DNA of 7,434 bases from CAZHCG01 sp046484285. GTDB lineage: Bacteria > Myxococcota_A > Polyangia > JAAYKL01. Shown here one piece after another: positions 6,310-7,434 of the stretch. A program made the translations under genes and the position numbers. Below the pieces are notes generated by a model, which was not told the DNA's origin, did not search any database, and saw only the letters and a list, made by a program, of their open reading frames with translations. Numbering within the stretch: position 1 is the first letter of the stretch; each line of letters begins with the position of its first letter. The stretch spans positions 1-7,434 of the forward strand of contig JAWOBP010000015.1 in the NCBI GenBank assembly GCA_046484285.1. The letters run 5' to 3'.

Positions 6310-6933
6310 GTGAAAGAGATCCTGGAGAGACGTCTGCAGGAGGCCTTTGCCCGGGCCGGCAACTTCAGGCTCCGGCTGGTCTATACCGGCTCGGCCCAGC
6401 GTTCTTTGCTCATGGCCAATGAAAAGGGCGATGGTGACGCGGGCCGCGTTGGGGACATCAAGGAGATTGCCCCGGATGAGACCGCCCATCTGCTGCTGAT
6501 ACCGGAGGCGGTCAATGATATGCGATTTTATGTCTATACCACGGGGGAGGGATTTGCCGTGGCCGGCTATGAATCTCTTGCCCCTTTGCGCAATGGTTTC
6601 CGGCTCGGCGCCAAGGTTCTGGAAAAAAATGTTCCCGGCCGCCGGATAATGCTGCCGGAAGCGGAGCGCCTCTTTCAGATGCTTGCTGAGGGCAGGCTGG
6701 ATACGGTGATTGATTGGGATTTGGTTTCTGATACCCTGGTCAGGCGGCATGGCTATACCATGGTGCGGAAGTTGCGCCCGCCACTGATCAATGAGCCGGC
6801 CTACCCCCTCATTCACCAACAACATCAGGATTTGATCCCCAAAATCGTCAAGGCCCTGCAGGAGATGAAGGATGACGGGACATATTACAGGATAGAAGAA
6901 GAGGTCCGCAATGCATTTGAACCCTCCCCATAG
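6310..6933 (+). pseudogene. Solute-binding protein of the transporter substrate-binding type, 5'-truncated
   Basis: The frame encodes 207 residues from a GTG at 6310. The sequence resembles periplasmic substrate-binding proteins of the amino-acid-binding-like superfamily. It starts directly in an amphipathic Ile-Leu-Glu-Arg-Arg-Leu helix, continues with Tyr-Thr-Gly-Ser-Ala-Gln-Arg-Ser, Ala-Asn-Glu-x-Gly-Asp-Gly-Asp and Arg-Val, and ends near an amphipathic Val-Lys-Ala-Leu-Gln-Glu-Met-Lys helix. Relatives as I know them are about 250-290 residues with a signal peptide and a first beta strand before this helix; here those are missing. There is no ribosome binding site at the GTG, and the frame runs open upstream into GC-rich sequence that does not look like a signal peptide. 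Composition is clearly lower in GC than the operon to the left. It is probably a broken gene or a fragment joined at a junction. A sensor gene follows 14 bases later, suggesting that the intact version delivered a ligand signal or stood in an uptake and sensing pair. Confidence 0.65.
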
Positions 6934-6947
6934 GATGGCGGCCAGAT

Positions 6948-7434
6948 ATGCCTAAAAGTATCAGACGGGACTTAAGCGTCCGCATCAGCCTGGTGATCTT
7001 TCTGGTCACTCTGGCCATTGGCGCCGGCTACTATAGCTACGCTGTTGGTCAGCATCAAAAAAAATTCAAAGATTTTGTCGAGGAGCACGCAGACCATATC
7101 GCCGCCCCCCTCACCCTGCAGCTCTGGCTCTTTGACCTCCACACCAGCCGTCAACTCTGCCGGACCTTTTCAGAAGAGCCCTATGTCGTGGGGTTGCTTC
7201 TTCGGGACCACAATAAAGAAGTTGTTTTTCAAAAGGAGTTGTCCGACCCCGGCCAAAACAACCTGGCGGTCCGCCGCCAACTTCGCCATGAAGGCGAGCA
7301 GCTGGTTGGGTATCTTGAAATATTCTATGTCGACAGTGGTTGGCAGATGCAGCGCAAGAACATATTGCTGGTGGGGATCTTGATGGCTGCAGGGACCATA
7401 TTCGGCTCCCTGCTCTTTATCAATATTCTCCTCA
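6948..7434 (+). CDS. Membrane sensor protein, N-terminal part only (probable histidine kinase or related)
   Basis: The frame starts at the ATG at 6948 and is open to the window edge, giving 162 residues. A short positively charged N-terminus precedes a membrane helix at about residues 13-33. An extracytoplasmic domain follows at about 34-137, with Leu-x-Leu-Trp-Leu-Phe-Asp (57-63) and, further on, Glu-Pro-Tyr-Val-Val-Gly-Leu-Leu-Leu-Arg-Asp (77-87). This spacing is common in periplasmic sensor modules of two-component kinases. A second helix begins at about 138 and continues to the edge. This helix-sensor-helix layout predicts a signalling module beyond the edge (HAMP, PAS, kinase or diguanylate cyclase), which is not visible here. 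It starts 14 bases after the solute-binding gene, with only a weak AGGA 12 bases upstream, so the two were likely co-transcribed. Codon use is less GC-rich than in the maltodextrin operon. Confidence 0.75.
   Translation, partial: MPKSIRRDLSVRISLVIFLVTLAIGAGYYSYAVGQHQKKFKDFVEEHADHIAAPLTLQLWLFDLHTSRQLCRTFSEEPYVVGLLLRDHNKEVVFQKELSDPGQNNLAVRRQLRHEGEQLVGYLEIFYVDSGWQMQRKNILLVGILMAAGTIFGSLLFINILL

Noticed and set aside
6196..6825. 209-codon minus-strand frame opposite the binding-protein gene, ending at the amylase start
   Set aside because: The plus-strand frame has clear substrate-binding-protein character, and this one would cross the composition junction without any recognisable feature.

Overview
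The window holds two unlike segments. Positions 1 to about 6300 are GC-rich (about 60-70% in lines I counted by hand), with codons ending mostly in G or C. This part carries a complete minus-strand operon for uptake and breakdown of starch or maltodextrin. From about 6310 to the right edge the composition falls to about 43-50% GC, and two genes of a different style run on the plus strand. Signal peptides, a lipoprotein signal, a periplasmic binding domain and a Mal-type ABC transporter suggest a Gram-negative bacterium. Taxonomy cannot be fixed from this sequence alone. Acidobacteriota, Bdellovibrionota, Myxococcota or Desulfobacterota would all be plausible for the left part, and Desulfobacterota-like for the right part.

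The operon reads right to left in four genes. First is a lipoprotein GH13 alpha-amylase (6199 to 4391). Next is a MalK/UgpC-type ATPase (4338 to 3217). Third is a fused protein (3217 to 1040) in which a MalE-like solute-binding domain is joined through an extra membrane helix to a MalF-like permease. Last is a MalG permease (1043 to 195). The last three genes overlap by 1-4 bases, so they are probably co-transcribed and translationally coupled. The amylase would cut alpha-glucans at the cell envelope. The tethered binding domain would capture the products, the MalF part and MalG would form the channel, and MalK would hydrolyse ATP. No separate malE gene and no regulator gene are present in the window.

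The right segment begins with a bacterial solute-binding protein that lacks its normal N-terminus and signal peptide (6310-6933). It is followed 14 bases later by the N-terminal half of a membrane sensor protein (6948 to the edge), probably a histidine kinase or similar. The abrupt composition change, together with the missing 5' end of the first gene, marks a junction near 6290-6315. It is either a real rearrangement or insertion, or an assembly or amplification chimera.

The most interesting features are the MalE-MalF fusion, which appears to do away with the large MalF periplasmic loop, and the junction. The roughly 100 bases in front of the amylase contain phased direct repeats and two mutually exclusive GC-rich hairpins. 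The first 194 bases hold only an unresolved partial reading frame at the edge and a short spacer without a clear terminator.
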